Shown here in pieces: positions 24,725 to 36,774 of a DNA stretch of 64,000 nucleotides (the first letter of the stretch is position 1; the number at the start of each line of letters is the position of its first letter). Both the position numbers and the translations under genes were made by a program. Source of the DNA: Myxococcota bacterium (GTDB lineage: Bacteria; Myxococcota; XYA12-FULL-58-9; JALHOP01); assembly GCA_022842935.1 (NCBI GenBank), contig JALHOP010000013.1, forward strand, positions 62,001-126,000. Reading direction: 5' to 3'. A model generated the notes under the pieces. The model did not search any database, was not told the origin of the DNA, and saw only the letters and a list, made by a program, of their open reading frames with translations.

Positions 24725-25838
24725 GACCAGCCTTCTCGACGACGAGGACGGCCGCTTTGTCCGCCGGGCCCGGACGTTCTGTGTCCGAGTTAGCGGACGG
24801 CTTGCGCGGATTCAGGATACGGTCGAGGAACGGGTCGTAGTAATCCTTGATGGCGGCTGGGGTCTCGGGGCGACCTTCGCTCGATACGTTTCTGCGCTCG
24901 CGCTGCACTTCGTCGAGGACGGCCTTGCGGAAAGCAGCGAGGTCGTCGGGGCTAGAGCCATTGAAGTGGGGCGAAACGACCAGGGCGAGGTTCGCGAACA
25001 ACTCGAGGTTGTGCGGGTCGAAGTTGAACCAATAGAGCTCGGTGTTGATGAGGCGTCGCGCCATGAACATAGCCGCGTACTCGATGGCTTCTTGCCTGGC
25101 TTGGGGTGTCTGCGCCTTGCGGGCCTCGGCGAGCTGCTCGCCGACTTCTCGGAACGTCGGGGCCAGGTGGATCTCGAAGACGGTAAGGGCGAAGCGGCCG
25201 CCGTTGAAGCGCCCGTCAGCGGTGTTCTCGACCATGTTGGCGAAGATCATTTCTTCCCTGACCGCTTTGACGTCTTGCGCCTGGACTGGCGCGCCTTTGA
25301 AGCCGACGCGGTTGATGAAGGCGCGAACGGGGGAGCTGATCTTCTCGTTGAACAGCCCAGTGCAGGCGCCCACGAGCGCTCCGCCGACGGTGTAGAAGAC
25401 TGGGTTCCAGGCCGCCTGGATGGCTGTCGCGACCCCTTCGGTAAACGCCGCTTTGAGGCCGAGGTTGATCCCATAGTTGATGCCCGCGAAGCCCAGTAGG
25501 GCGCCAAAGAAGATGCCGCCCGATACCCACCAGGCGCGCCGGTCGGTCTTCTTGGACTCCATCTTGAACTTGGCCTTGTCGACCACGCGCTCGGCCACCC
25601 GGACGTCGAGGGTGTCACCATGCAGCGCCATCAGCCGGCGCAGCTCGGGCTCGACCTCGCGCGTGAGTCTCTGCACATCCGCGTTGGCGAGGAGCCCCAC
25701 GTCAGAGAGCTGACCTCGGCGCTTGAGCACGTCGCGGGTGAACATGCCGACGTCGGCGGTGAGGGCCCCCTTGTCAAAGGAGATGAAGCCGGGTGTCAGC
25801 CCCGGGAGCGGGCCCTTCAGATCGACTGAGTTTGGCAT
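24714..25838 (-). CDS. Membrane protein with one copy of the same unrecognised helical module
   Basis: A 374-residue protein from the ATG at 25838; an in-frame ATG at 25895 would add 19 residues. After a Pro/Gly-rich start it has a helical segment (about 55-95), a membrane hairpin with Gly-zipper spacing (about 103-166, GGIFFGALLGFAGINYG and GGALVGACTG), then a helical domain with DGRFNGGRFAL, VVSPHF and AAFRKAVLDEVQRER. The order helical segment, membrane hairpin, helical domain is repeated in the downstream protein, which suggests duplication of one ancestral unit. It is divergent from the BAAT-type hydrolase gene, with about 107 bp between the starts. Confidence 0.72.
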   Translation of the reverse strand: MPNSVDLKGPLPGLTPGFISFDKGALTADVGMFTRDVLKRRGQLSDVGLLANADVQRLTREVEPELRRLMALHGDTLDVRVAERVVDKAKFKMESKKTDRRAWWVSGGIFFGALLGFAGINYGINLGLKAAFTEGVATAIQAAWNPVFYTVGGALVGACTGLFNEKISSPVRAFINRVGFKGAPVQAQDVKAVREEMIFANMVENTADGRFNGGRFALTVFEIHLAPTFREVGEQLAEARKAQTPQARQEAIEYAAMFMARRLINTELYWFNFDPHNLELFANLALVVSPHFNGSSPDDLAAFRKAVLDEVQRERRNVSSEGRPETPAAIKDYYDPFLDRILNPRKPSANSDTERPGPADKAAVLVVEKAGHAG

Positions 25839-25945
25839 GGGTCTCAAGGTTTCGGTGACACGCTGGAAAAGATTTCGTGAAAACGCTCGTGTCACTCACG
25901 CGATAACCACGGCCGGACTGCTGTATCGGCAAGGCGGGTGGGGAA

Positions 25946-27536
25946 ATGGACGGAGTTAAGCGGAGTTCGGGCGTTTTGGTGCCACAGGGGCACGGGCAGG
26001 TCGTGGCTCGAACCAAGATGGCCGACGGCGGGCTGCCGCTCGACCTCCTGGAGACGACGCGCCGTGTCAGTGCCGCTCCGCGTCCCCTGCGCGCCCTGGA
26101 GAGCTTTCCGCCCCTTGGCCCGCCCCGGCTCGCGAGCGATCCCGAGATCCCGCTTGTCCTGTCCGGTCTCGTCCCCGGTGTGGAGTACTCCATTGCCATG
26201 GCTCGGCCTCATCCCGAGCCAAACAAGTCGCTCGTGGCGGAGCTCGTTGCACGCGCCAACGCCGATGGCGTGATTGACCTTGGTGAGCTTGCTCTGCGTC
26301 GCGTCTTGAAGCGCGACCCCACCGCCGAGGAACTCCGCTATGGCGGCACGGTCGCGCTCAAGCTGATGACCGAGAAGCCCATGTTCGCGCTGCCGCCGGT
26401 GCAGGCCAACATGTTGCCCGCCCTGAAGAAGGGCGACCGGGTGCTCATCAGCGCGCAGCCGCTCGTCGAGAGCCCCCCATCGCCGCCCGCGGTGCTTGCC
26501 CGCCAAGAGCTCTACGCCGTGCCGGAGGGCGCCGTACGACGTGACTTCGACCCGAAGGCCGACGGCATGGTCGGCTACACGCTGCTACCAAAGAACGCGA
26601 ACGGCAAGCTCCCCACCGTCGTCATCTGGGGTGGCTCGGGTGGCAACATCCCCAATGGCTGGGCCAACTATCTGGTGTCGCAGGGCTTTGCGGTCGTGGC
26701 GCTGCGTTACTTCACGTACGACGCCAAAGATCCCAACGTCGCTTCTGGCGCCATCCATCACCTCATCAACGAGTTGCCGCTCGAGCGCTTCGAGCGCGCT
26801 ATCGCCTGGGCGAAGTCACAGTCGTTCTGCGACGCTGGTCGCTTGAGCGTACTTGGCGAATCACGTGGTGGGGAGGCTGCGCTTCTCGTTGCCAAACACT
26901 TCGGCAACAAGTGGGGCCTGCGCAACGTGGTTCCCCTGCGGCCGCTCGACATCGTGGTGGGCAGCAAGATCAACGGCGCCGATTTTCTGGGCGAGCCCGA
27001 GCTAAGCTCGTGGACTCTCGCCGGTGAACCCGTACCGTTCGTCGCCAAGGCCAAAGGCGTCACGCAGCCCGAAGAGGCCCTCGAGCTCGCACGCAAATCC
27101 GGTAAGCTCCGCTACGTCAATTGGGAGGGTAAGAAGCTGGCGGTCGCGGATCTGCGGGCTGGGTTCGACAGCTACCTGCCAACGCAGTCCACGATCGATG
27201 TCAGCGGCTACGAGGGGCGAATCATTTCGGTCGGTGCCAACGATGACGCGCTCTGGCCGTGCGAGCTTGCGGTGCGCCGCGTCGCCGCGCAGCGTCGTGG
27301 CCGCGATGACGTATTGGTCAACGTGCGCGGGGCCGGGCACTACACCGCGCCAGGCCAAGAGTCGACAGCCATCCCGAGCAGCATCTACCTTCCCGTCGAG
27401 CTCTCGGGGACAAACGTGGGGAAGAGTTTCCTCGCGCCCAATGGCGGTACGCCTGAGGTGAACGCGCTGTATGACGTTCTCAATCAGCTCGTCGTGGTCC
27501 GAGGTCTGCGCGGCGAAAAGGTCGACAGCTTGCCGT

Positions 27537-27562
<26 letters not shown>
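25946..27562 (+). CDS. Alpha/beta hydrolase with BAAT-type acyl-CoA thioesterase/acyltransferase C-terminal domain
   Basis: A 538-residue protein. Residues about 1-200 are unrecognised. The hydrolase core starts near residue 205 with LPTVVIWGGSGGNIPNGW (oxyanion region). The nucleophile elbow is in LSVLGESRGGEAALLVAKHF (Ser near 311), the acid is probably in VGANDDALWP (near 430), and the His is in RGAGHYTAPG (near 459). This order matches the BAAT C-terminal family, which includes bile-acid CoA:amino acid N-acyltransferases and acyl-CoA thioesterases; the usual nucleophile there is Cys or Ser. No signal peptide is seen. Its stop overlaps by 26 bases the stop of the convergent caspase-fold gene. 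Confidence 0.78.
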
Positions 27563-29760
<2,198 letters not shown>

Positions 29761-29821
29761 GGTCGCGTAGCAGTCGCGAAGCGGCGTAGTACGGATCGTC
29801 CGCACTGCGACGAGCGGGCCG

Positions 29822-31507
29822 TTACAGCGGCAAGATGAACGTCAGCAACCCGACGCCACGTGCATTGAGTAACGTGGCGCCAACACCTTGGTGTGCGTTA
29901 TAGCGAATTTCTGTGGGCGTGCCCGTTCCGGCGGATAGCTGTAAGACCATGACGGTGCCATCCATGGTGACGCCGGTGACCGTGCTGGTGGTGCCCAAGA
30001 GCGTAAAGTTGGACGCAATGCCTGTCTCCACCGTGAAGGCGGTTGCGTCGCTACGGGTCTGAACGCGGATAGCGTTAATCGCCGCATCGAACGCCGCGCT
30101 CTCGACGTCGATCGCTTCGACATCGGTGAGACTTACGCCGAATAGGTCACGACTCAGCAAGCGGCGGTAGGCGTCGCCAAGCACCTCGTAGCCACCGTTG
30201 AACTGGTAGTGACAGCCATCGTGAGCGTCCATCATGCTCGAGCTCATCGTGTGGGCATCGGCAATAGCGTTGCTCAGGGCGCGTTGGGCGTCGCGGAGCT
30301 CGAGCGTTGGGCCGCCGCATCCCGGCCGAACTTGGGTTACGTAGAGCCGCTCGATGAGCGGATGCTCTTCGCGCCAAGCCGCGTTCAGCGTCAGGAATCC
30401 GTCGCGGTGCGCCATCGCGTTGGCCCCATCCGACTCTCCCTGAAAGAACATAACCGCCCGCACGAGGTCGCTGACTCCTGCTGCGCGCGTTCGCCGCAAC
30501 AGCCGGCCGTAGTTGGTGCTTACGTTTTCGGGATCTTCGTCGTCACGCTGGAAGAAGCCGATGGGCTGACCGCCGTGTGCGCCATTGAAGACCACGAGTG
30601 GCACCTGGTGCTGCACGACGAGCAGCTGCGCCATGTGCATGCCCCACTGCCCGATGCTGCCAGCCCCATTGGCGACGTTGCCGTTTGCCACGTACCAGGT
30701 GTTGTCGGCGACGCTCGTGGTCGGCTCGACGGCCGCCGAGCCAAACGTGCGTACGAAGGGGTGGGTGGGGAGGGTCACGCCCTGATAGTTCGCGGCAACC
30801 GCGTTGCTCTGCCCCTGGATGATGATGGCGTCACCAGCGACGATGTCGTCGACACTGTCGATGGGTTCGCTTCGGTCGCCCACGACAGCGCGAACGACCA
30901 GCTCGTAGCTGGTCAGCGCGACCGGAATCTCGGCGCGAACCTCGAAAGCTTCGCTCGCTGTCGAGCAGAGCGTGTCGCTGAAGGTCGAGACCACTGCGCC
31001 GTCGGCCACGACGTCGACCGCAACCGCCTCCCAGCCGGGGCTCGCCGCCGTGCCCGAAACAACGAGCGTCGCGTGCGTGTCTTGACCCCGGCGCGCCACC
31101 AGAGCGTGGGGGCGCGGAAGGTTGTCAATGCTGACGTCGACGTCTGCGGCGACGTACACGCGCGCCGTCGCCGTGGAGGACTGCCCGTCCGGACCCGTGA
31201 CGGTGAGTGTCACCATGAAGCACCCAAAGCTCGCGTACGTATGACGCGTGGTCAGACCACTGGCGATCATGCCGTCACCAAAGCTCCAGTCGTAGTCCAC
31301 GCCTTCCACATCGAGGAGCACTGCGGACAACGTGACGGCCCGGGTCTCGTCCGCGATGTGCTTGTCGCCGACGATGGTCGCGACAATCGGCGGTGGGGCC
31401 GGGGTGTCGTCGGTCGGGGTGTTGTCGACGCCCATCCCGTTGGGATTGCTCACCGTCCCGCCACAAGCGGCGAGAGTGAGCAGGATCACGAGACTGCGCG
31501 GACGCAT
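29822..31507 (-). CDS. Lipoprotein with PKD-like domain and sialate O-acetylesterase-like SGNH domain
   Basis: From the ATG at 31507 the product has 561 residues with a lipoprotein signal (VILLTLAACGG). A PKD-like domain at about 40-125 contains DYDWSFGDGMIASG and TYASFGCFMVTLTV. An SGNH/GDSL esterase-type domain follows (about 225-440) with IIIQGQSNAVA (catalytic Ser block), NGAHGGQPIGFF, FFQGESDG and DGCHYQFNG (His block), as in sialate O-acetylesterases and acetylxylan esterases. The C-terminal about 100 residues are strand-rich. It probably deacetylates a carbohydrate at the cell surface. The start lies only 18 bases from the divergent FGE-domain gene. Confidence 0.82.
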   Translation of the reverse strand: MRPRSLVILLTLAACGGTVSNPNGMGVDNTPTDDTPAPPPIVATIVGDKHIADETRAVTLSAVLLDVEGVDYDWSFGDGMIASGLTTRHTYASFGCFMVTLTVTGPDGQSSTATARVYVAADVDVSIDNLPRPHALVARRGQDTHATLVVSGTAASPGWEAVAVDVVADGAVVSTFSDTLCSTASEAFEVRAEIPVALTSYELVVRAVVGDRSEPIDSVDDIVAGDAIIIQGQSNAVAANYQGVTLPTHPFVRTFGSAAVEPTTSVADNTWYVANGNVANGAGSIGQWGMHMAQLLVVQHQVPLVVFNGAHGGQPIGFFQRDDEDPENVSTNYGRLLRRTRAAGVSDLVRAVMFFQGESDGANAMAHRDGFLTLNAAWREEHPLIERLYVTQVRPGCGGPTLELRDAQRALSNAIADAHTMSSSMMDAHDGCHYQFNGGYEVLGDAYRRLLSRDLFGVSLTDVEAIDVESAAFDAAINAIRVQTRSDATAFTVETGIASNFTLLGTTSTVTGVTMDGTVMVLQLSAGTGTPTEIRYNAHQGVGATLLNARGVGLLTFILPL

Positions 31508-31525
31508 CCTGGCAGAGTACCACGA

Positions 31526-32341
31526 GTGACCTTGGTCGCTGGAATGGTAGCGTTGGTCGTGGCGTGCGGGGTGCCGCCGACAGGCATGGCTTGCATCGCG
31601 GGTGGGCCGTTTCTTCGGGGATCGAACGACGGGCCCAAAAACGAGCGACCTGCTGCGACGGTTCACGTCGACACGTTCTACATGGACGTCTACGAGGTCG
31701 ATGTCGCGCACTACGAGGCCTGTGTTGCAGCGAGAAGGTGCCGACCCGCCAAAACGAACTATAGCGACTACTCGCGACCAACCCAGCCCAAGGTGGGCGT
31801 CACCTGGTTCGACGCCGTGGGCTACTGCAGAGCGGTAGGCAAGCACCTCCCCACCGAAGCGGAGTGGGAAAAGGCCGCGCGAGGCACCGACGGTCGCAAA
31901 TACCCGTGGGGTAACGAGCCGGCCACCTGCGAGCGCGCCGTCATCATGGATGACCTGGGCCGGCGCAGCTGCGGGGTCGAAAAGCAGGGCGGCCATGCGG
32001 ACAAGGGACGTACTCTCGAGGTGGGCTCGCGGCCCCCGACTCCACCTGGGTTGTACGATATGGCCGGCAACTCTTGGGAATGGGTGAACGACTGGGCGTC
32101 CAAAAGCTACGCTGCTTGCGGCTCAGCTTGCGCGCGCGACAACCCCCGCGGCCCGTGCGATGGCGCTGCGAGCTGTCCCGGTCACACCGAGCGCGTCGTG
32201 CGTGGCGGCTCTTGGTATTGGCCCGCTGAGCACGCCACCACCACGTTTCGCCGCTTCCATACGCCCGCCAATCGTCCGATCTACCACCACTTCGGGTTTC
32301 GCTGCGCCGCCAGCGAGGCCGAGGCTTCAGCATTGCGCTAG
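31526..32341 (+). CDS. FGE-sulfatase-domain lipoprotein (formylglycine-generating enzyme family)
   Basis: A 271-residue protein from a GTG start with a short lipoprotein signal (MVALVVACG). The FGE fold is evident in order: MACIAGGPFLRGS, DTFYMDVYEVDVAHYEACV, PTQPKVGVTWFDAVGYCRAV (in part), LPTEAEWEKAARG, YPWGNE, GLYDMAGNSWEWVNDW, VVRGGSWYW and FGFRC. Members include true formylglycine-generating enzymes and many proteins of unknown role. No sulfatase gene is nearby, and extracytoplasmic lipidation makes a structural or ligand-binding role as likely as sulfatase activation. A start at 31544 is possible. Confidence 0.85.
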   Translation: MTLVAGMVALVVACGVPPTGMACIAGGPFLRGSNDGPKNERPAATVHVDTFYMDVYEVDVAHYEACVAARRCRPAKTNYSDYSRPTQPKVGVTWFDAVGYCRAVGKHLPTEAEWEKAARGTDGRKYPWGNEPATCERAVIMDDLGRRSCGVEKQGGHADKGRTLEVGSRPPTPPGLYDMAGNSWEWVNDWASKSYAACGSACARDNPRGPCDGAASCPGHTERVVRGGSWYWPAEHATTTFRRFHTPANRPIYHHFGFRCAASEAEASALR

Positions 32342-32438
32342 CAGGTCGCCGGTCGCCCACCAACGTGCGCGTCGATACGAAAAACGCAACCCATGCCCGT
32401 GGTGCGTGATGTCGCTATAGCGGATGATGGCGTGGGGC

Positions 32439-33608
32439 TTAGACCCCTTCACGTACCGGCGGCACGACCTCGGGGGGCGGCAGGGCTCTGGCGGGCGGGG
32501 GCAGGGCTGGCCGCGACGTGGCGCGAGCTAGCTCGCGCAGGCGGGCGAGCCAGGCGCGACGTGGCTTCTCCGCGCAGACCGCGATGAAGCAGTTGCCGTT
32601 GGTGACGAATTGCCTGCCGACGAGCACCACCTGCAGCGACGGCAAGACGGAGAAACGCTCCGCGAGGCTGCGACTGAAGTGCTTCAAGAAGGTCTCCTCG
32701 TCCACTACAAGCCCATCGACAGCGATTTTGCGCAAGCGTTTCACGACATCGTTTACTTCGAGCACACTGACGACCGCGGCGTTGTGGACAGTGTGCAGAC
32801 GCCCGCCACTCGAGCTCATCACGCGGAAGCCTGGCACAACGTCGCCGTCTAGCACGACCAAAGATGGTACGCCGAACGGTGCGGTTTGACTGGCGACGAA
32901 ACTCTGGAGGTGGTCCGTCAGCTTGGCCACCGACGTGTGGCAGAGCTCGTCCACCAGCGCCCGAAGCGCGCCGACTTGCTCCGGACGACCCACAGCGGTG
33001 ACGCCCATGCCTTTGTGCATTGCGGCGCCCCCAACCAGGCGGAGGGCCCTGGCTCGTTCATCGATGGCGCGTTGCACGTAAACGGGGTCGCGCACCGCGA
33101 TGGCGAGCAATTCGGCGCCTCGCCCAGTTTCTTTGCCGCACAAATCGTAGCCGTGTGCTGCCAATCGCCGGGCGATAGCGTCGAGGGTCGGTGCAACCAG
33201 ACTGGAAGCCTGTGGCGCCGCCGCAGAGCCTTCGAAGGCCTGGCGAACGCGCTCGGCAAGACCGGCATTTGGCAACAAGGTCACCAAAGCGGCGTAGCGG
33301 ACGTCGTAGCTGCCCACGGAGACGACCTCACGATATGGGTTGCGTCCCTCAGCGAGCGCAGCCTTCAGGTGGTTGTCCACGCGTTCGAGAGCTTCGCTGG
33401 CAAGGGCTTCGATGAGTTTGCCGCAGACCGCTACTGCCGACGGATCCGCAACCCCAGGGATAGATAACTTGGCGCCTGGTGGCGCGTTGGCGACCGCAGG
33501 GTGCTCACGAACGGCGCTGGCGTTCTCCAATGACAAACCCCTCCGCAGCGGGCTCGGTAAGCAGGATCGACGAACGCTCGAGCCAGTTGCGCCGAAGAAC
33601 CCCGACAC
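32439..33608 (-). CDS. Protein of unknown function, cytoplasmic
   Basis: A 389-residue protein without signal peptide or membrane helix. The first 50 residues are basic and irregular, so the true start may be internal. The centre (about 55-200) is helical with regular Ala/Leu spacing (KLIEALASEALERVDNHLK, ALVTLLPNAGLAERVRQAFEG). The second half (about 230-350) is mixed with VPSLVVLDGDVVPGF and HTVHNAAVVSVLEVNDVVKR. The tail is Pro-rich. I recognise no family. It lies downstream of the DUF1552 gene on the same strand, 16 bases after its stop, and may be cotranscribed with it. Confidence 0.65.
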   Translation of the reverse strand: MSGFFGATGSSVRRSCLPSPLRRGLSLENASAVREHPAVANAPPGAKLSIPGVADPSAVAVCGKLIEALASEALERVDNHLKAALAEGRNPYREVVSVGSYDVRYAALVTLLPNAGLAERVRQAFEGSAAAPQASSLVAPTLDAIARRLAAHGYDLCGKETGRGAELLAIAVRDPVYVQRAIDERARALRLVGGAAMHKGMGVTAVGRPEQVGALRALVDELCHTSVAKLTDHLQSFVASQTAPFGVPSLVVLDGDVVPGFRVMSSSGGRLHTVHNAAVVSVLEVNDVVKRLRKIAVDGLVVDEETFLKHFSRSLAERFSVLPSLQVVLVGRQFVTNGNCFIAVCAEKPRRAWLARLRELARATSRPALPPPARALPPPEVVPPVREGV

Positions 33609-33624
33609 GCTGGCGGCGCATGGG

Positions 33625-34974
33625 CTAGGTTAGTCGCCCAATCGGTCCATCGCAGAATTCGTCGCGGCCGAAGCTCGTGCGCGCATCGCCGAAGAGGTTG
33701 AGCATCGAGACGAGCAAGTCGTTGTGCGAGCGGTTGTCATAGCGCACGAACCTTCCACCCCGTAGGCCACCGCCACCGCCCGCGAGCAAGAAGGGCATGT
33801 TGCGTTTGGAGTGAGAGGGCGGCTCTTGCAGCTCGCTGCCGAAGAAGACGACGCTCTCCTGCAGCAGCGAGTGCCCGCCCATGTCGACAGCCTCCATCGA
33901 CTCGAGGAGGTACGCGTGTTGCTGTGCGTACCACTGATAGATGCGCTCCAGCTCGGCCGGACGATAGCCTCCGTCGTGTTGGTAGTAGTGATGGTGTTCG
34001 CGCAGGCCGAGCCATGGGAACGTGTGTTTCGCCTCGGTGTCGGTCCATTGGAAGACGCCGACACCGGTCAAATCGCACGCCATCGCAGTCACCATCATGT
34101 CGATCATGTAGCGACCGACTTTGGGGATCGCAGCGTCGGTCGCTCCTTCGAACGTCGACCCAATGTCGTGCTTGTAGTCCGAGGTGTCGACGCGAGCCGG
34201 CGCCGCGCATTGTTCGCCGAGCGCGTCTTCTTGAACCTGGATGCCGCGCTCGATCTCGCGCACCTTGGTGAGGTGGGCGTCGAGCTTGGCACGGTCGGCG
34301 ACGCCGAGGCGTTTGGCGAGGTTGTCGTAGCGACGGTCCACGTAGTCGAGGATGGAGCGCTTACGCGCGAGACGCTCGCGCTGGGCAACGAGATCCGCAC
34401 CCGGCCCGCCGGCGAAGAGCGAATTGAAGATCGCCACGGGGTCGAGTCGCGGCGGGATTGGTGCGCAGCTCGCGTTGTCTTCGAAGACGGTCGCATTGAT
34501 CGGTGACAGCAAGCCGCGTGAGTTACCGGTCGCCCAGCGTACCGCCATATAGAGACTCGCGTGCTGCTTGATGCCGCGCGAGATACGCGTCGCGATGACC
34601 TGATCGATAGAGGGGCCGCCGGCGTAGTTGTCGAAGTTTCCGTCCTGTGGTGTTCCCGTGAGCAGAGCGCAGATGCCGGCCTGGTGCTGCTCGCCCTGCG
34701 CGCTGCGCATCTCGACGCCGTCGAGGACGAGCAGGCGATGTTTGACGGCCTCGAGGGGTGAGAGGATAGGGCTCAGCACAAAGTCGCTCTCGGTCCCGGT
34801 TGGCAACCACCTGTCGCGCACGGTCCCACCTGGTGTGTAGACCGCGATGAAGCGCTTGGCTGGTCCAGTCGCCTGCGCCCGTGCCTCGCCCATGATCTCG
34901 AGCCACGGTAAGGCAATGGCGACACCGCCCAGCCCACGAATCATCGCGCGTCGGTCGAGCTTGAAGCCGGTCAT
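33625..34974 (-). CDS. DUF1552 protein with Tat-type signal
   Basis: A 449-residue exported protein. The N-terminus (KLDRRAMIRGLGGVAIALPWLE) is a twin-arginine signal followed by a hydrophobic stretch. DUF1552 features follow: RFIAVYTPGGTVRDRWLPTG, VKHRLLVLDGVEMRSAQGE, SIDQVIATRI, and a late GHSLLQESVVFFGSELQEP with SHSKRNMPFLLAGGG. These proteins are abundant in Planctomycetota and Myxococcota and nearly always follow a DUF1592-type gene, as here, where the start overlaps that gene's stop. They resemble the DUF1501/sulfatase-like superfamily. The function is unknown. Confidence 0.88.
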   Translation of the reverse strand: MTGFKLDRRAMIRGLGGVAIALPWLEIMGEARAQATGPAKRFIAVYTPGGTVRDRWLPTGTESDFVLSPILSPLEAVKHRLLVLDGVEMRSAQGEQHQAGICALLTGTPQDGNFDNYAGGPSIDQVIATRISRGIKQHASLYMAVRWATGNSRGLLSPINATVFEDNASCAPIPPRLDPVAIFNSLFAGGPGADLVAQRERLARKRSILDYVDRRYDNLAKRLGVADRAKLDAHLTKVREIERGIQVQEDALGEQCAAPARVDTSDYKHDIGSTFEGATDAAIPKVGRYMIDMMVTAMACDLTGVGVFQWTDTEAKHTFPWLGLREHHHYYQHDGGYRPAELERIYQWYAQQHAYLLESMEAVDMGGHSLLQESVVFFGSELQEPPSHSKRNMPFLLAGGGGGLRGGRFVRYDNRSHNDLLVSMLNLFGDARTSFGRDEFCDGPIGRLT

Positions 34975-36611
34975 TCGGGATCCTGGGGCAGATAGAGGAA
35001 AGTATCCGTCTGCGTGAACGCGAGGATCAGATCCTTGATGTCATAGCCGCCAGCCGCGAAAGCGCTGGTCACCGCTTGCAGGGTTCCTTTGTCGCGGGTG
35101 TCGAAGGTGCGCCCGTAGGCGAACGACAACCACTGCTTGGTGAAACAAGCGGGCCCCTCGTCGCTGGCCGCTATCGCGTTCACCAGGTCGACCGGCCCGC
35201 CGACGCCTTCTTCATAGCCGGGGAGCTTGCCCGATGCATCGATGGTCGCGCCGTTTTCCTGGTCGCGCCACATCCCGACGGCGTCGAAGTTTTCGAGCGT
35301 GAAGCCCACCGGGTCCATGAGCTGATGGCATGCAGCGCAGACCGGATCGGCGCTGTGTTGAGAGAAGCGATCGCGCGCGGTCGTCCCGGAGTAGGGTGGT
35401 GGCGGGGTCACGAGATCGGCCAGCTCGCTCGGTGGCAGCGGGATGTTCACACACATCATCTTGCGCATGACGTACGCCCCGCGAGCGACTGGACTCGTCG
35501 TGTTCGCGTGCGTCGTTCCGGTCATCACGCCGCCCTGCAACAGAATGCCGCGGCGCTTCGTGCTGTCGACCGGCATCTTTGCGAAGGCGCCGCCGCTGAT
35601 GCCGCTCATGCCGTAGTAGGCCGCGAGCTGTTCGTTCACCAACGTATACGGCGCAGTCATGAGCGTCACCCAGTCGCCCTCGCCGTCGAATATGACGTGC
35701 TCCGCGAATAGCTCGGTCTCCTGCTTCATGAGCCCCGCGATGCTGGTGCTGAACCTCGGGAAGAGATCGTGGTCTCGATGCACGTCGCCCAGGGCGGCGA
35801 TGGGCAACAGGCCGTTGAAGAACGTACGCACCATCGGGCGCGCTTGTGCGTCCTCGAGCATGAGCGCAGCTTGCGCGCGGACTTGCTCGGGTGTGCGCAA
35901 GCCGTCGTCACGCGCGAGCGCACGGAGCTGGGGAGGTGGTGTCGTTCCCCAGAACAGATACGACAGACGAGTTGCCATCTCGTAGGGGGTCAAGCGGCGG
36001 CGGTCGTTGCGTTCGGGGTCCGGCTCGCCGAGCTCGACGCGATAGAGAAAGTCCGGGGCTTGCAAGATCGCCTCGAGAACCGCGGCCATACTCGAAGCGT
36101 AAGTGCCGCCATCGCGGACATCTTGCTGGAGCAGCACGAGCTCGTCGATCTCGTCCGGTTCGACCGGTCGTCGAAAAGCGAGCGGCAAGAAGCTCGTGAG
36201 CGTGGCACGCGTGCAGGCTTCCTCGCTTGCTGGGCTGGCGCTGGCGACGCACGGTGCCCAGCGCTCGAGCGCCGCAGGGGTTGCCGTGGCACGCGTCGCG
36301 ATGTCCTCGGCAACGGTCGCGTATTGCTCGGCGAGCAGGGTCGACATCGACAGCGAGCCAGCGTCGTTGCCGAAGCCATTGCCAAGCTCCTCACTCGGCA
36401 GCGCGCGCGCCGGCGAGGTGGTGTCCCCAAGCAGGTCGCGCACTGTGTTGTCGTATTCGCGACGCGTGAGCCGTCGGAGCGGTGCCCGGATCGTCTGGGG
36501 CAAGAGCGACGCCTCGCCAAGCAGCGACGGGCCCGTATCACCTATGGTGCCGGTGCAGCCCCACAGGCTTGCCGTCGCAAGTGCGACATAGAGAAAGCGT
36601 CGAGAACCCAC
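34971..36611 (-). CDS. DUF1587/1595/1592/1588/1585 lipoprotein with c-type haem motif
   Basis: A 546-residue lipoprotein (signal ending LATASLWGCTG). The domain series is typical: DUF1587 (LRRLTRREYDNTVRDLLGD), DUF1595 (FLPLAFRRPVEPDE), DUF1592 (RLTPYEMATRLSYLFWGTTPP), DUF1588 (KRRGILLQGGVMTGTTHANT) and DUF1585 (WLSFAYGRTFDTRD). Within DUF1588 the sequence DPVCAACHQLMDPVG contains CxxCH, a covalent haem-binding motif. Such proteins are predicted to be periplasmic and redox-linked, but no reaction has been assigned as far as I know. The stop overlaps the DUF1552 start (ATGA), so the two are translationally coupled. Confidence 0.9.
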   Translation of the reverse strand: MGSRRFLYVALATASLWGCTGTIGDTGPSLLGEASLLPQTIRAPLRRLTRREYDNTVRDLLGDTTSPARALPSEELGNGFGNDAGSLSMSTLLAEQYATVAEDIATRATATPAALERWAPCVASASPASEEACTRATLTSFLPLAFRRPVEPDEIDELVLLQQDVRDGGTYASSMAAVLEAILQAPDFLYRVELGEPDPERNDRRRLTPYEMATRLSYLFWGTTPPPQLRALARDDGLRTPEQVRAQAALMLEDAQARPMVRTFFNGLLPIAALGDVHRDHDLFPRFSTSIAGLMKQETELFAEHVIFDGEGDWVTLMTAPYTLVNEQLAAYYGMSGISGGAFAKMPVDSTKRRGILLQGGVMTGTTHANTTSPVARGAYVMRKMMCVNIPLPPSELADLVTPPPPYSGTTARDRFSQHSADPVCAACHQLMDPVGFTLENFDAVGMWRDQENGATIDASGKLPGYEEGVGGPVDLVNAIAASDEGPACFTKQWLSFAYGRTFDTRDKGTLQAVTSAFAAGGYDIKDLILAFTQTDTFLYLPQDPE

Positions 36612-36774
36612 GCGGTGCCGTGAGCAAATCGGGTGCCATCGCGTTTAGTCAACGAAAACAGACCATTGCATGCCTGTGTGTGGTCATGGTTGCGGCCTGC
36701 ACACCACAGTCAGCGGCGACTCGAGTCATCGCGAACGTTTGGCCTCGTGCGTTGCTACGCCGTTGGACGCCCGT

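Noticed and set aside
30209-31525. Long plus-strand open frame upstream of the FGE-domain gene
   Set aside because: It lies antisense to the esterase-like lipoprotein gene, which has clear domains. Only the part from 31526 has FGE motifs and a lipoprotein signal.
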